Origin: G965222535 sp965222535
GTDB lineage: Bacteria; Pseudomonadota; Gammaproteobacteria; HK1
Direction of reading: 5' to 3'
DNA: 64,000 bases
Assembly: GCA_965222535.1 (NCBI GenBank)
Contig: OZ244957.1
Location: forward strand, 2,418,001-2,482,000
The notes beneath the pieces were generated by a model. It saw only the letters and a list, made by a program, of their open reading frames with translations, did not search any database and was not told where the DNA came from. The first letter of the stretch is position 1. Every line of letters begins with the position of its first letter. Below, piece by piece: positions 26,373-34,706 of the stretch. A program made the translations under genes and the position numbers.

Positions 26373-27384
26373 CGGATGTAGGCTTTAGCGTGGCTTTCGG
26401 CAGCAGCTTTTCGCGCAGTTCGCGGTCGATGCTGTTGGCGATTTCAGGATTCGCTTTCAGGTAATTGCGTACGTTATCGCGTCCCTGGCCGATGCGGTTG
26501 CCGGCGTGGCTGTACCACGTGCCTGATTTTTCCACCAGCCCTTGTTTGACGCCGAGGTCGATCCACTCGCCTTCACGCGAGATGCCCTCGCCATAAAGGA
26601 TATCAAACTCGGTTTGGCGAAACGGCGGGGCGACCTTGTTTTTGACAACTTTGACCCGTGTTTCGTTACCGACGACTTCATCCCCGCGCTTGATCGAACC
26701 GATGCGCCGGATATCGAGCCTCACTGAAGCGTAAAACTTTAGCGCATTGCCGCCGGTGGTAGTTTCTGGGCTGCCGAACATGATGCCGATCTTCATGCGG
26801 ATCTGGTTAATGAAGATCAGCACCGCATTGGAGCGCTTGATGTTGCCTGTCAGCTTCCGCAGCGCTTGTGACATCAGGCGCGCCTGTAAGCCGACATGTG
26901 TATCGCCCATCTCGCCATCGAGTTCAGCTTTCGGCGTCAGAGCAGCGACTGAGTCGATGACGATCACATCAACAGCCCTCGATCGTACGATCATGTCAGC
27001 AATTTCCAGCGCCTGCTCGCCAGTGTCTGGTTGCGACACCAGCAGCTGTTCGATGTCGACTCCAATGCGTCCGGCATACTGCGGATCGAGTGCATTCTCG
27101 GCGTCGATGAAGGCACTGACGCCGCCTTTTTTCTGCGCTTGGGCAATGACTTCCAGCGCCAGGGTGGTTTTGCCGGATGATTCAGGGCCGTAGATCTCGA
27201 CCACCCGTCCGCGTGGGAAACCGCCGATACCGAGTGCCACGTCAAGCCCCAGCGAGCCAGTGGAGATAACCTCAAGGCTGCCATCGGCAATGCCATCGCC
27301 CATGCGCATGATAGCGCCTTTGCCAAACTGCCGCTCGATATGGATCAGCGCCGCTTTAAGGGCTTCCTTCTTGTTATTGTCCAT
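26347..27384 (-). CDS. recA: RecA recombinase
   Basis: 345 residues from MDNNKKEALKAALIHIERQF; the frame runs further upstream but the ATG at 27384 follows AAAAAGGAGCAGG, a strong ribosome site, and matches family starts. Walker A is GPESSGKTTLALEV, Walker B VIVIDSVAALTP, L1/L2 regions MGDTHVGLQARLMSQALRKL and FINQIRMKIGIMFGSPETTTGG. C-terminal acidic residues are few. It catalyses strand exchange and LexA autocleavage. Translation overlaps the end of an L,D-transpeptidase gene by 11 bp and the recX start by 26 bp, so three genes are tightly packed. A 14-bp palindrome lies 32 nt upstream. No canonical CTG-N10-CAG SOS box was seen. Confidence 0.98.
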   Translation of the reverse strand: MDNNKKEALKAALIHIERQFGKGAIMRMGDGIADGSLEVISTGSLGLDVALGIGGFPRGRVVEIYGPESSGKTTLALEVIAQAQKKGGVSAFIDAENALDPQYAGRIGVDIEQLLVSQPDTGEQALEIADMIVRSRAVDVIVIDSVAALTPKAELDGEMGDTHVGLQARLMSQALRKLTGNIKRSNAVLIFINQIRMKIGIMFGSPETTTGGNALKFYASVRLDIRRIGSIKRGDEVVGNETRVKVVKNKVAPPFRQTEFDILYGEGISREGEWIDLGVKQGLVEKSGTWYSHAGNRIGQGRDNVRNYLKANPEIANSIDRELREKLLPKATLKPTSDGPQPSKP

Positions 27385-27913
27385 GCGCTGCCTGCTCCTT
27401 TTTGGATCCCTGAATATACACCGGTGTATCCAAGGATAGATGATCAAATAATTCAATAATGTCGGGGTTACGCATGCGAATACAGCCGTGCGATCCAGGG
27501 CGGCCCAACTGAACCGTATCGGGTGTTCCATGGATATAGATGTAACGGCTTTGCGTATCCACGGTACCATGCAGATTGTATCCCGCCTCAAGGCCGGCGA
27601 GCCACAGTATGCGCGTCAGGATCCAGTCCCGCTCAGGGCATTGTAACCCCAATGCGGGGGTATATGTTTCTCCACTTGGTCGCCGTCCGACAAAAACCGT
27701 GTTGACTGGTGCATTGGTGCCGATGGCGGCGCAGATGCAATGCCACCCGCGTGGCGTGCACTCGCTGCTGATGCGCTCGCCAGCGCCGTTCGCCGCCGCT
27801 GAGATGGGGTATCTAAGCACGCTGCGCGGCTGCTTCAGAAAAAGCTGCTGTGATCCGAGATCGATGTGAATGCAACGCGCTGGGTTGGTGGGTGGTTGCG
27901 TTAATTTCGCCAT
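27374..27913 (-). CDS. L,D-transpeptidase family protein (YkuD fold)
   Basis: 179 residues from the ATG at 27913. The YkuD catalytic signature is complete: YIYIHGTPD (His) and GRPGSHGCIRMRN (Cys nucleophile) near residues 126-153. Start: CIHIDLGSQQLFLKQ, the usual first strand of the domain. These enzymes make 3-3 peptidoglycan crosslinks or attach proteins to peptidoglycan. No signal peptide is evident, which is odd for a periplasmic enzyme; the upstream extension of the frame to 27991 is repeat-derived and adds none. It overlaps recA by 11 bp, an unusual partnership. Confidence 0.85.
   Translation of the reverse strand: MAKLTQPPTNPARCIHIDLGSQQLFLKQPRSVLRYPISAAANGAGERISSECTPRGWHCICAAIGTNAPVNTVFVGRRPSGETYTPALGLQCPERDWILTRILWLAGLEAGYNLHGTVDTQSRYIYIHGTPDTVQLGRPGSHGCIRMRNPDIIELFDHLSLDTPVYIQGSKKEQAAHGQ
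27416..27429. promoter_or_regulatory. Perfect 14-bp palindrome upstream of recA
   Basis: ATACACCGGTGTAT lies inside the 3' end of the L,D-transpeptidase gene, 32-45 nt before the recA ATG. The position suits an operator. It is not a consensus LexA site of E. coli type. Confidence 0.3.
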
Positions 27914-27945
27914 TGTCGGGGTTAGCGGCAGTGTGATCGCCAAGT

Positions 27946-28199
27946 TTGGGTACCTCAAAAACCCAGCTTCGCGGGCTCTTTGAGATGCCATGCGGGGCTT
28001 GTCTATTAGGAGGAGATCCTTCCAGCAGTTATTTCATGGTGCCGCTGATCGGATCGAGAGGTCAGCGAACGGCGCGCTGCAGATGCTCCCCAATAAAATT
28101 AAAAACGATACAGCGAACGATGCACCACAGGCGTAATTAAAAATAAAACAATCTCTCCCCCTAAACCCTCATCCCATTCAAGATTTTTCGAGGGGTTCA
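27946..28199 (+). repeat. R1 repeat copy d with an R2 repeat nested inside
   Basis: The R1 left part (GTACCTCAAAAACCCAGCTT hairpin and GGGGCTTGTCTATTAGG) is at 27946-28010. An R2 copy (TTCATGGTGCCGCTGATCGG ... AAAATAAAACAATC) occupies about 28018-28150. The R1 right end (CCCTCATCCCATTCAAGATT) follows at 28160-28197. The nesting implies that R2 is mobile or was copied into R1. Confidence 0.6.
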
Positions 28200-28213
28200 G
28201 CTTATTGATGCGG

Positions 28214-29698
28214 TTATTGTGTGACGACATGCGTAAGGCCATCGTAATTGCCGTCACGTGCGACGCTGAAGCCGCGCTTGTCGGCGGCGGAGATGAATAC
28301 TTGGTCTTCATACCATAACGGTACATAAGGCAATTCCTGCAACAGCAGCGCTTGTAGTTGACGGTAATAGCGCGCCTGCTCGCCCAAGGTGGTCGCTGCC
28401 TCGGCCTGTTCGATCAGATCATCGCTGCGCTGATGAAGGAAGCGGCCACGGTTGGCACCGTTGGGCGGAACTGCGCTACTGTGCATCGTATAACGAAAAA
28501 TATCCGGCATTTTAATGCCGATCCAAGCGAGGGAGTACATCTGAAAACGACCGGCTTTAATATCGCCGTAGAAAGTGCCCCAATCATAGGTGCGCAAATC
28601 GACTTCAATGCCAACGCGCGCCAGTTGATCGAGAATCACGGTGGCGATGCGAATGCGTTGCGGGTCACTTGACGTTTTATACACGATGCGTGCTTTTTTG
28701 TCGCCGCTGTAACCGGCGTCTGCAAGCAGTTCGCGTGCGCGCTGCGGATTGGGCTGGATGGATTGTAAGTGCGGATTGCCAGCCCAGTGATCGGGCGGTA
28801 GCAGGGCGCTTGCCGGCGCGGCGAAGCCGCCGAGGAGATGCTTGATAATCGCTTCGCGATCGATGGCGTAGGCGATCGCTTGGCGTAGCCGGCGATCGCC
28901 GGTGAGAGGGTCGTCCAAGTTGAACCCCAGATACGCGAAATTGGAGCCGCGGCGGGTGGTGACTTTGACCTCATCGCGGGTAGCGAGCCAATTCACCAAC
29001 TCGGAGGGCAGATCGCCTTGCAGCATATCGATCTCGCCGCGCATCAGCTTCAGCACCCGGATCGTCGGATTAGGCGCATGGACAAACTCGAAGGCTTGTC
29101 CGTCGCGCCGCCGGGTAAGCCGCAAGCGCCCTTGGTGCCAGTCGCGGAAGGCGAATCCGGCGCTGCCGATCGGTGCGCGTGCGAAAGGGTGACCGGCGTT
29201 GATATGCGCTGCGGGTAAAATGCCGATCACCAGCCGCCCGGGAAACAGTGGATCGGCCCCAGTGAGCACAAAATCGATGGTATGGGCGTCGATGATGCGG
29301 ATCTCCGCGATCGCCTTCAGCGCCCCGCGGTGTGGTGAGGCATTGGCGGCGTCGAGGACAAACTCGTAGGTTGCTTTGATATCCGCGGTGGTCAGCAGGC
29401 TGCCATCGTGAAAGCGCACCTCACGCTGGCGCAAGCGGAAACGGTAATGATGCGGTTTTAAGCGCTGCCACTTGGCAAGCTCGGGGATCGGTTGGTAGGC
29501 CTCGTCAAAATCCACCAAGCGGCGATACAATAAACGGTTGATCCGAGTCGAAGCCGCATCGGTCGCAAAGCGTGGGTCCAACGTGATGGGGTTGGATCGC
29601 ATGCCCATGCGCAACACCCCGTCATCGGGTGGCTCGCAACCGCTGAGCGCGTAAGCGATGCAGAATGCGCCGATGAGGGCGGTGCCGATGCGGCGCAT
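28214..29698 (-). CDS. ABC transporter peptide-type substrate-binding lipoprotein (SBP family 5)
   Basis: 494 residues from MRRIGTALIGAF. A lipoprotein signal ends in the lipobox ALSGC, so it is anchored in a membrane facing the periplasm. The mature protein has the OppA/DppA fold signatures: NPITLDPRFATD, RFHDGSLLTTADIKATYEFV, LRQAIAYAIDREAII, and YDWGTFYGDIKAGRFQMYSL. Such proteins deliver oligopeptides or related solutes to an ABC permease. No permease or ATPase genes are adjacent. Length is slightly below typical (about 530). Confidence 0.9.
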   Translation of the reverse strand: MRRIGTALIGAFCIAYALSGCEPPDDGVLRMGMRSNPITLDPRFATDAASTRINRLLYRRLVDFDEAYQPIPELAKWQRLKPHHYRFRLRQREVRFHDGSLLTTADIKATYEFVLDAANASPHRGALKAIAEIRIIDAHTIDFVLTGADPLFPGRLVIGILPAAHINAGHPFARAPIGSAGFAFRDWHQGRLRLTRRRDGQAFEFVHAPNPTIRVLKLMRGEIDMLQGDLPSELVNWLATRDEVKVTTRRGSNFAYLGFNLDDPLTGDRRLRQAIAYAIDREAIIKHLLGGFAAPASALLPPDHWAGNPHLQSIQPNPQRARELLADAGYSGDKKARIVYKTSSDPQRIRIATVILDQLARVGIEVDLRTYDWGTFYGDIKAGRFQMYSLAWIGIKMPDIFRYTMHSSAVPPNGANRGRFLHQRSDDLIEQAEAATTLGEQARYYRQLQALLLQELPYVPLWYEDQVFISAADKRGFSVARDGNYDGLTHVVTQ

Positions 29699-29848
29699 GA
29701 AGGCTATGTTGAGCAAACTGAGGGTGGTTTATGCAGGAATGAAGGTGGGGCTTTCGTCAGGGCATCTCGAAAAGCGTGCGAAGCTGCGGTAAAAACAATC
29801 GACAAGAGAGCTGAGCGATCAGGTCAGGTGAGAGGCATTAAAATTATG

Positions 29849-30018
29849 AACACCTTGAAAAACCTTGAATGGGATGGGGGATGGGGGTTGGGGGAGAGGG
29901 ACATGATCACCTGTAACGTAAGCCCTCCATTCTGTTATGGATTTATAACCCCTCCCTCAATAGACAAGCCTCGCAGGGCACCTGGGGAAGCGAGCGAAGC
30001 TGGTTTTTCTAGGTGCCT
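29849..30018 (-). repeat. Family R1 repeat, copy e
   Basis: Reverse orientation, full set of blocks: ACCTTGAAAAACCTTGAATG, CACCTGTAACGTAAGC, GGATTTATAACCCCTCCCTC, AATAGACAAGCC, then the hairpin GGCACCTGGGGAAGCG...TTTTTCTAGGTGCC. It fills the gap between the OppA-like gene and icd and may terminate icd. Confidence 0.65.
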
Positions 30019-30065
30019 TTATGAACCTTAATCTTTCTCCACACCTCGCTGGTTTTCAGCGTTGC

Positions 30066-31310
30066 TTATAGGTTGCTGATAATCGCGTCAGCGTGTTCGC
30101 TGGTGCCGACTTCTGCCGCGCCTTCCATCTGCCTAGCAAAATCATAGGTCACTATCTTTTGCGCTAGGGTTTTGGTGTAGGCGGCTTCGATCAGCGACGC
30201 GGCTTCGTGCATGCCGATGTACTGCAACATCATCACCCCAGAGAACAACAGCGATCCCGGGTTGACTTTATTCTGGTTGGCGTACTTGGGCGCGGTGCCG
30301 TGGGTCGCTTCAAACACCGCAATATGATCGGCGATATTTCCCCCAGGAGCGATGCCGATACCGCCAACTTGGGCGGCGATTGCATCTGACAGGTAGTCGC
30401 CGTTCAGGTTCATCGTTACCAGCACCTCAAAATCCGTTGGCCGCAGCAGCATCAGTTGGAAGGTAATGTCGGCGATGCGATCCTTGATAACCACCACGCC
30501 TTCGGGTTGTTGGCCCTGATAGCGTGACCACAACTCATCCTCGGTGATGACCTGCTCAGCAAACTCCTCGTGCGCCAGTTCGTACCCCCACTTCATGAAC
30601 GCCCCTTCGGTGAACTTCATAATGTTGCCTTTGTGCACTATAGTAACTGACTTACGCCGCTGCGTGATGGCATACTGGATCGCCTTGCGTACAATACGGC
30701 GTGTGGCGAAGCGGCTAATGGGTTTGATGCCCAGCCCCGCATCCTCAAAGAAATTGGCACCCATCTCCTCGCGCAGGAATTTTGCGAGCTTCTTATTCAT
30801 CTCGCTGCCCGCTTGAAATTCGATGCCAGAGTAGACGTCTTCGCTGTTCTCACGGAAGATCACCACATCCACGTCCGATGGTCGGCGCAGCGGCGACGGG
30901 ACGTTCGGATAATGCTTAACCGGTCGCACGCAAGCGTACAGATCGAGGTCCTGGCGCAACGATACGTTGAGTGAACGAAAACCGCCACCGATCGGTGTTG
31001 TCAACGGCCCTTTGATGGCGACCACCAAGTCTTTGATTGCCGCTAGTGATTCTTGTGGAAAATAATCACCATCGTAGTGTGCAGCGGCTTTTTCACCCAT
31101 GTATAATTCGCACCAATGCACTCGGCGGCGTCCGTGGTAGGCTTTTTCGATCGCCGCATTCCATATCTTAAGGCAGGCGTTGGTAATATCTGGGCCAATG
31201 CCGTCGCCCTCAATGTAGCCGAGGATCGGGTTGTCAGGCACCATCATTGCCCCATCCTGAAGGGTGATTTTAGTGCCTCCAGCAGGGATATTGGTGTGAC
31301 TGTAGGACAT
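30066..31310 (-). CDS. icd: NADP-dependent isocitrate dehydrogenase
   Basis: 414 residues from MSYSHTNIPAGG; GGAG lies 8 nt before the ATG at 31310. Hallmarks: EGDGIGPDI, the phosphorylatable serine loop FRSLNVSLRQDLDLYACVRP (Ser113 equivalent), VDVVIFRENSEDVYSGIE, TIVHKGNIMKFTEGAF, and the NADP-site GIAPGGNIAD with FEATHGTAPKYANQNKVNPG. It converts isocitrate to 2-oxoglutarate in the TCA cycle. The kept RSLNVSLRQ serine means AceK-type control is possible, though aceK is not in the window. A perfect 17-bp hairpin lies upstream at 31393-31433. Confidence 0.97.
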   Translation of the reverse strand: MSYSHTNIPAGGTKITLQDGAMMVPDNPILGYIEGDGIGPDITNACLKIWNAAIEKAYHGRRRVHWCELYMGEKAAAHYDGDYFPQESLAAIKDLVVAIKGPLTTPIGGGFRSLNVSLRQDLDLYACVRPVKHYPNVPSPLRRPSDVDVVIFRENSEDVYSGIEFQAGSEMNKKLAKFLREEMGANFFEDAGLGIKPISRFATRRIVRKAIQYAITQRRKSVTIVHKGNIMKFTEGAFMKWGYELAHEEFAEQVITEDELWSRYQGQQPEGVVVIKDRIADITFQLMLLRPTDFEVLVTMNLNGDYLSDAIAAQVGGIGIAPGGNIADHIAVFEATHGTAPKYANQNKVNPGSLLFSGVMMLQYIGMHEAASLIEAAYTKTLAQKIVTYDFARQMEGAAEVGTSEHADAIISNL

Positions 31311-31822
31311 CAACTGAACTCCTTTGGAGTGAACCGGGAAGGCTCGGCGGTCAGTGCATACAGCGCCCTCGAAAAAACTAGGCAGGGCTTATCTCTGAAG
31401 AGTCCCTTGGGATTCTCAAGGGACTCTTCAGAGGCGCATATCTTGGGGGAAGGACTGCAAATACAATGCCTTATCTTAGGGGTGGCGTTATCTGCTGTGT
31501 TACAGTCGCTGCCCCGCTTGAGGTGTACGAAACGCTTCTAACGGCTCAGCCAACCCCAGTGGGTGGGCTTGCAAGCCCTGTCTGCGCAGATGCTTTCATT
31601 ATACGCAATCCCCTTGGCGACGCAAGCCAACTCACCAGAGCGCTTGGAGAAAGCGCCTCACCAGAGCACCGCCCGAAGCATTCAAAGAGGCGCTTGGCGA
31701 CGCAAACTGCACGGCATCAAGTTACCACAAGGCCCCCTTGGTCATCTTCCAGAGGGAGAGGGGAGTTCCCACGCACCGTTTGGCAACGAGTCCAATCAAG
31801 TATCTTGAAGGATGACAAGTAG
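31311..31822. other. Divergent region between icd and the CNP1-like gene
   Basis: It holds the 17-bp hairpin (31393-31433) and, at about 31690-31820, the inverted copy of the 6.9-kb intergenic repeat (GGGGAGTTCCCACGCACCGT, TATCTTGAAGGATGACAAG). No gene is credible. Confidence 0.55.
31393..31433. promoter_or_regulatory. Perfect 17-bp inverted repeat upstream of icd
   Basis: Arms CTCTGAAGAGTCCCTTG and CAAGGGACTCTTCAGAG with a 7-nt loop. No T-run on either side, so it is not a standard terminator. It sits 80-125 nt upstream of icd. Confidence 0.5.
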
Positions 31823-32410
31823 ATGAAATCAGGAAAGGGCTGGTTTGCTCTTTGTATTTTGTCGTCGCTCCTCGCCTTCAGCGCTTTGGCCGATCGCAGC
31901 GTGCAAGATGAAGCGCGTGATCGTGCGACCTACCGCGCCACCACCGCGCCTTGGGAAGAAATTCAGCCAACGTTGCCAGCACCGCCGCTGAAGGCTGACC
32001 TGCGACCGTTGTGGACGCTGCTGGCAGCGCCTGGGTATCGCTATTTCATAGATACCGCTTCGTTGTCGGTAGCAACTGATCGGGTGGTGCGTTATACCAT
32101 CGTGATGGTTTCGCCCAGTGGTTCAAGGAGCGGCTTTTTTGAAGGGTTGCGGTGCGCCAGCGATGAAATTAAAACCTACGGCTATCTGGGCGGAGATGGG
32201 CGCATCCGGTGGCGTTCGAGAGTGCGCTGGCAAGCGCTCACCGCGCACTCTCAGGGTGTTTATGGCTACCGCCAGCAGCTGGCGGAGATGTATCTGTGTG
32301 ACGGTGCGGCGGTCCATTCGCTTTCGCGTATCGCAGCGGCGTTGGCGCGCTACCGTCCTAGTGGCGTTTGGCACGACGAACGCGGTGAAGGAACAGGCTC
32401 GGAACGCTGA
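31823..32410 (+). CDS. CNP1-like family exported protein
   Basis: A 195-residue protein with a signal peptide (WFALCILSSLLAFSALA, cut after about residue 23). The mature part WEEIQPTLPAPPLKADLRPL, RYFIDTASLSVATDRVVRYT and GLRCASDEIKTYGY matches the CNP1-like family (PF08750), small periplasmic proteins of unknown function. One conserved Cys pair (GLRC..., LCDG) could form a disulfide. The stop at 32410 is immediately followed by the parE start at 32412, so the two genes are translationally coupled. I see no functional reason for this pairing. Confidence 0.8.
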   Translation: MKSGKGWFALCILSSLLAFSALADRSVQDEARDRATYRATTAPWEEIQPTLPAPPLKADLRPLWTLLAAPGYRYFIDTASLSVATDRVVRYTIVMVSPSGSRSGFFEGLRCASDEIKTYGYLGGDGRIRWRSRVRWQALTAHSQGVYGYRQQLAEMYLCDGAAVHSLSRIAAALARYRPSGVWHDERGEGTGSER

Positions 32411-32411
32411 C

Positions 32412-34292
32412 GTGAACGACTACGATGCGGCTTCGATCGAAGTCTTGACCGGCTTGGATCCGGTGCGTAAGCGCCCCGGCATGTACACCGACACCACGAC
32501 CCCCGATCACTTGGCGTTTGAGGTGATCGACAACAGCGTGGACGAAGCCATCGCGGGCTATGCGCGCTGTATCGTGGTGCAGTTGCATCGCGATGGCAGC
32601 ATGACAGTCAGCGATGACGGTCGTGGTATGCCAGTCGATATCCATCCCGAGGAGGGTGTATCAGGGGTCGAACTGGTGCTCGGTCGGCTGCATGCGGGCG
32701 GTAAGTTCTCCAATCGCAACTACCATTTTGCGGGTGGTCTGCACGGTGTTGGGGTATCGGTGGTGAATGCGCTGTCGACGCGCCTTGAGGTCACTGTTCA
32801 GCGCAACGGCTACAAATACCAGATGCGCTTTGCCGATGGTTATAAGTCCAGTGAGTTGGATGTCATTGGTGCGACCGCTAAACGCAATAGTGGCACGGCA
32901 CTCTGGTTTCTGCCGAACGCTGCTTATTTCGACACGCCACAGTTTTCGTATGCGCGGCTGAAGCATGTGCTGCGTGCGAAAGCCGTGCTGTGCCCGGGGT
33001 TGCGCGTATGTCTTGAGGATCACAACAGCGGCGAGCGACACCAATGGTGCTTTGCCGGTGGCGCTGCGGGGTATTTGGTGGAGTCGCTTGAGGGGCAGGA
33101 TTATTTTCCGCAGCAGCCGTTCAGTGCGACGGTAGAGGAGGCTGGCGAGTTTGTTGAGTGGGCGGTGGCGTGGTTGCCAGACGGTGGTGGGCCGACCGAG
33201 TGTTACGTTAACCTGATCGCCACCACCCAGGGAGGGACTCACTTGAGTGGTTTTCGCGCCGGCGGCATTGAGGCGCTGCGTGAATACTGTGAGTTGCGTG
33301 GCTTATTGCCGCGTGGGTTGAAGCTCGCGCCAGAGGATCTATGGGATAAGACGAGCTATGTGTTGTCGCTCAGGATGGACGAGCCGCAGTTTTCGGGCCA
33401 GACCAAAGAGCGCTTGTCGTCGCGGCGCGCGGCGACGCTGGTCGCAGCGGCGGTGAGGAATCGCTTCAGCTTGTGGCTAAACCAGTATCCCCAGACCGGT
33501 GATCGCATCGCCGAGCTGGTGCTTGCGGCGGCGCGGCAACGCCTGCAAGCGGCTGCCAAGGTGACGCGGAAGCGGGTTGTCGCTGGCCCCGCGCTGCCGG
33601 GCAAATTGGCCGATTGCACCTCGCAGGACATGCTGCGTACCGAGTTGTTTCTGGTCGAGGGCGATTCCGCTGGTGGCTCCGCCAAACAAGCGCGCGATCG
33701 TTATTTTCAGGCGGTCATGCCCCTGCGCGGCAAAATTCTGAACACTTGGGAGGTCAGCGACGCCGAGGTCACCCAATCGCAGGAGGTGCGTGATATTTCG
33801 GTGGCTATCGGAGTTGCTCCGGGGAGTAGCGATATCAGTCAGTTACGCTACGGAAAGATTTGCATCTTGGCTGATGCCGATGCTGACGGCGCTCATATTT
33901 CGGTATTACTGTGCGCGCTGTTCATGCGCCACTTTACGTCTTTGGTGTGCAACGGTCATGTGTATGTCGCGATGCCTCCGCTGTATCGCATCGACATTGG
34001 CAAAGTGATTACTTACGCGATGGACGAAGACGAGAAGCAGCGCGTACTGGAGCGCGCCAAACGCGCCCGGAACAACCCTAAAATCGACGTGCAACGCTTC
34101 AAGGGACTGGGAGAAATGAACCCGCTGCAGTTGCGCGAGACGACTATCGCGCCGCCTGCGCGGCGGTTACTGCAATTGTTGGTTACTCCAGGCGACGGCA
34201 GCGACGGCATGCTGGATCTGCTGTTGCGCAAAAAACGCGCTACCGATCGTAAGCACTGGTTGGAGAGCAAGGGCAATTTAGCGGATCTATAA
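32412..34292 (+). CDS. parE: DNA topoisomerase IV subunit B
   Basis: 626 residues from the GTG at 32412 (VNDYDAASIEVLTGLDPVRK); the frame continues upstream into the preceding gene but the GTG start gives the family length (about 630). GHKL ATPase: EVIDNSVDEAIAG, DDGRGMPVDIHPEEGVSGVE, LHAGGKFSNRNYHFAGGLHG. TOPRIM: LFLVEGDSAGGSAKQARDR and ILADADADGAHISVLL. The C-terminal QRFKGLGEMNPLQL is present. ParE powers the decatenation of daughter chromosomes by topoisomerase IV. parC is not in the window. Confidence 0.96.
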   Translation: MNDYDAASIEVLTGLDPVRKRPGMYTDTTTPDHLAFEVIDNSVDEAIAGYARCIVVQLHRDGSMTVSDDGRGMPVDIHPEEGVSGVELVLGRLHAGGKFSNRNYHFAGGLHGVGVSVVNALSTRLEVTVQRNGYKYQMRFADGYKSSELDVIGATAKRNSGTALWFLPNAAYFDTPQFSYARLKHVLRAKAVLCPGLRVCLEDHNSGERHQWCFAGGAAGYLVESLEGQDYFPQQPFSATVEEAGEFVEWAVAWLPDGGGPTECYVNLIATTQGGTHLSGFRAGGIEALREYCELRGLLPRGLKLAPEDLWDKTSYVLSLRMDEPQFSGQTKERLSSRRAATLVAAAVRNRFSLWLNQYPQTGDRIAELVLAAARQRLQAAAKVTRKRVVAGPALPGKLADCTSQDMLRTELFLVEGDSAGGSAKQARDRYFQAVMPLRGKILNTWEVSDAEVTQSQEVRDISVAIGVAPGSSDISQLRYGKICILADADADGAHISVLLCALFMRHFTSLVCNGHVYVAMPPLYRIDIGKVITYAMDEDEKQRVLERAKRARNNPKIDVQRFKGLGEMNPLQLRETTIAPPARRLLQLLVTPGDGSDGMLDLLLRKKRATDRKHWLESKGNLADL

Positions 34293-34615
34293 GTGGCCTT
34301 GATTAAAGGTGAGGCAAGCGGTTTCATCCTGCGTTCCCATGCTTCGCCTGGGCCTCCTCTCTCCTCTGGGAGAGAGGAGGTTTTGTGTACCCCATAAGTC
34401 GCTGCTACGTTTGATGCTCTGGTTATGCTCTCGGTCCCGCAGCATTCCCAGAGCGTCAAACGCAGTGTCTCTGGAATCTTTAATATTTTAATCCTCCAAC
34501 AGCCAAACACAGAGCTATAACCGAAAGTGGTGTATGGGTGGGGTTGAAAAAGAGCGGCACCTCTGATTGATTGGAAGTTGTAAATAAACCCATCAATATA
34601 AGGAGAGAAACCACT
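34293..34615. other. Intergenic region with a partial R3-like segment
   Basis: GTGTCTCTGGAATCTTTAA and TATTTTAATCCTCC at about 34459-34496 resemble the start of the R3 array unit. A GC-rich palindrome CCTCCTCTC...GAGAGGAGG lies at 34352-34380. No gene. Confidence 0.45.
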
Positions 34616-34687
34616 ATGAGTAAGTGTTCCGTGTCGATTGAAGTGAGAGGTGTAGAACAGTCCTGTGCCCCATTGTGTTATCCCTGA
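34616..34687 (+). CDS. Possible 23-residue leader peptide upstream of nnr
   Basis: ATG at 34616 follows a strong ribosome site (AAGGAGAG, about 7 nt away). The 23-residue product reads MSKCSVSIEVRG then VEQSCAPLCYP and has three cysteines. The stop is 19 nt before the likely nnr ATG. I know no matching family. It could be a short leader peptide, a small cysteine-containing peptide, or chance. The strong Shine-Dalgarno is the main support. Confidence 0.3.
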   Translation: MSKCSVSIEVRGVEQSCAPLCYP

Positions 34688-34706
34688 AGAAGTCACCGAG
34701 CGCACC

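Noticed and set aside
27384..27591. N-terminal extension of RecA by 69 residues
   Set aside because: The extension overlaps the L,D-transpeptidase gene antisense to nothing, is not RecA-like, and a strong ribosome site precedes the ATG at 27384.
32118..32411. N-terminal extension of ParE by 98 residues
   Set aside because: It is a shadow frame inside the CNP1-like gene; the GTG at 32412 gives the family length.
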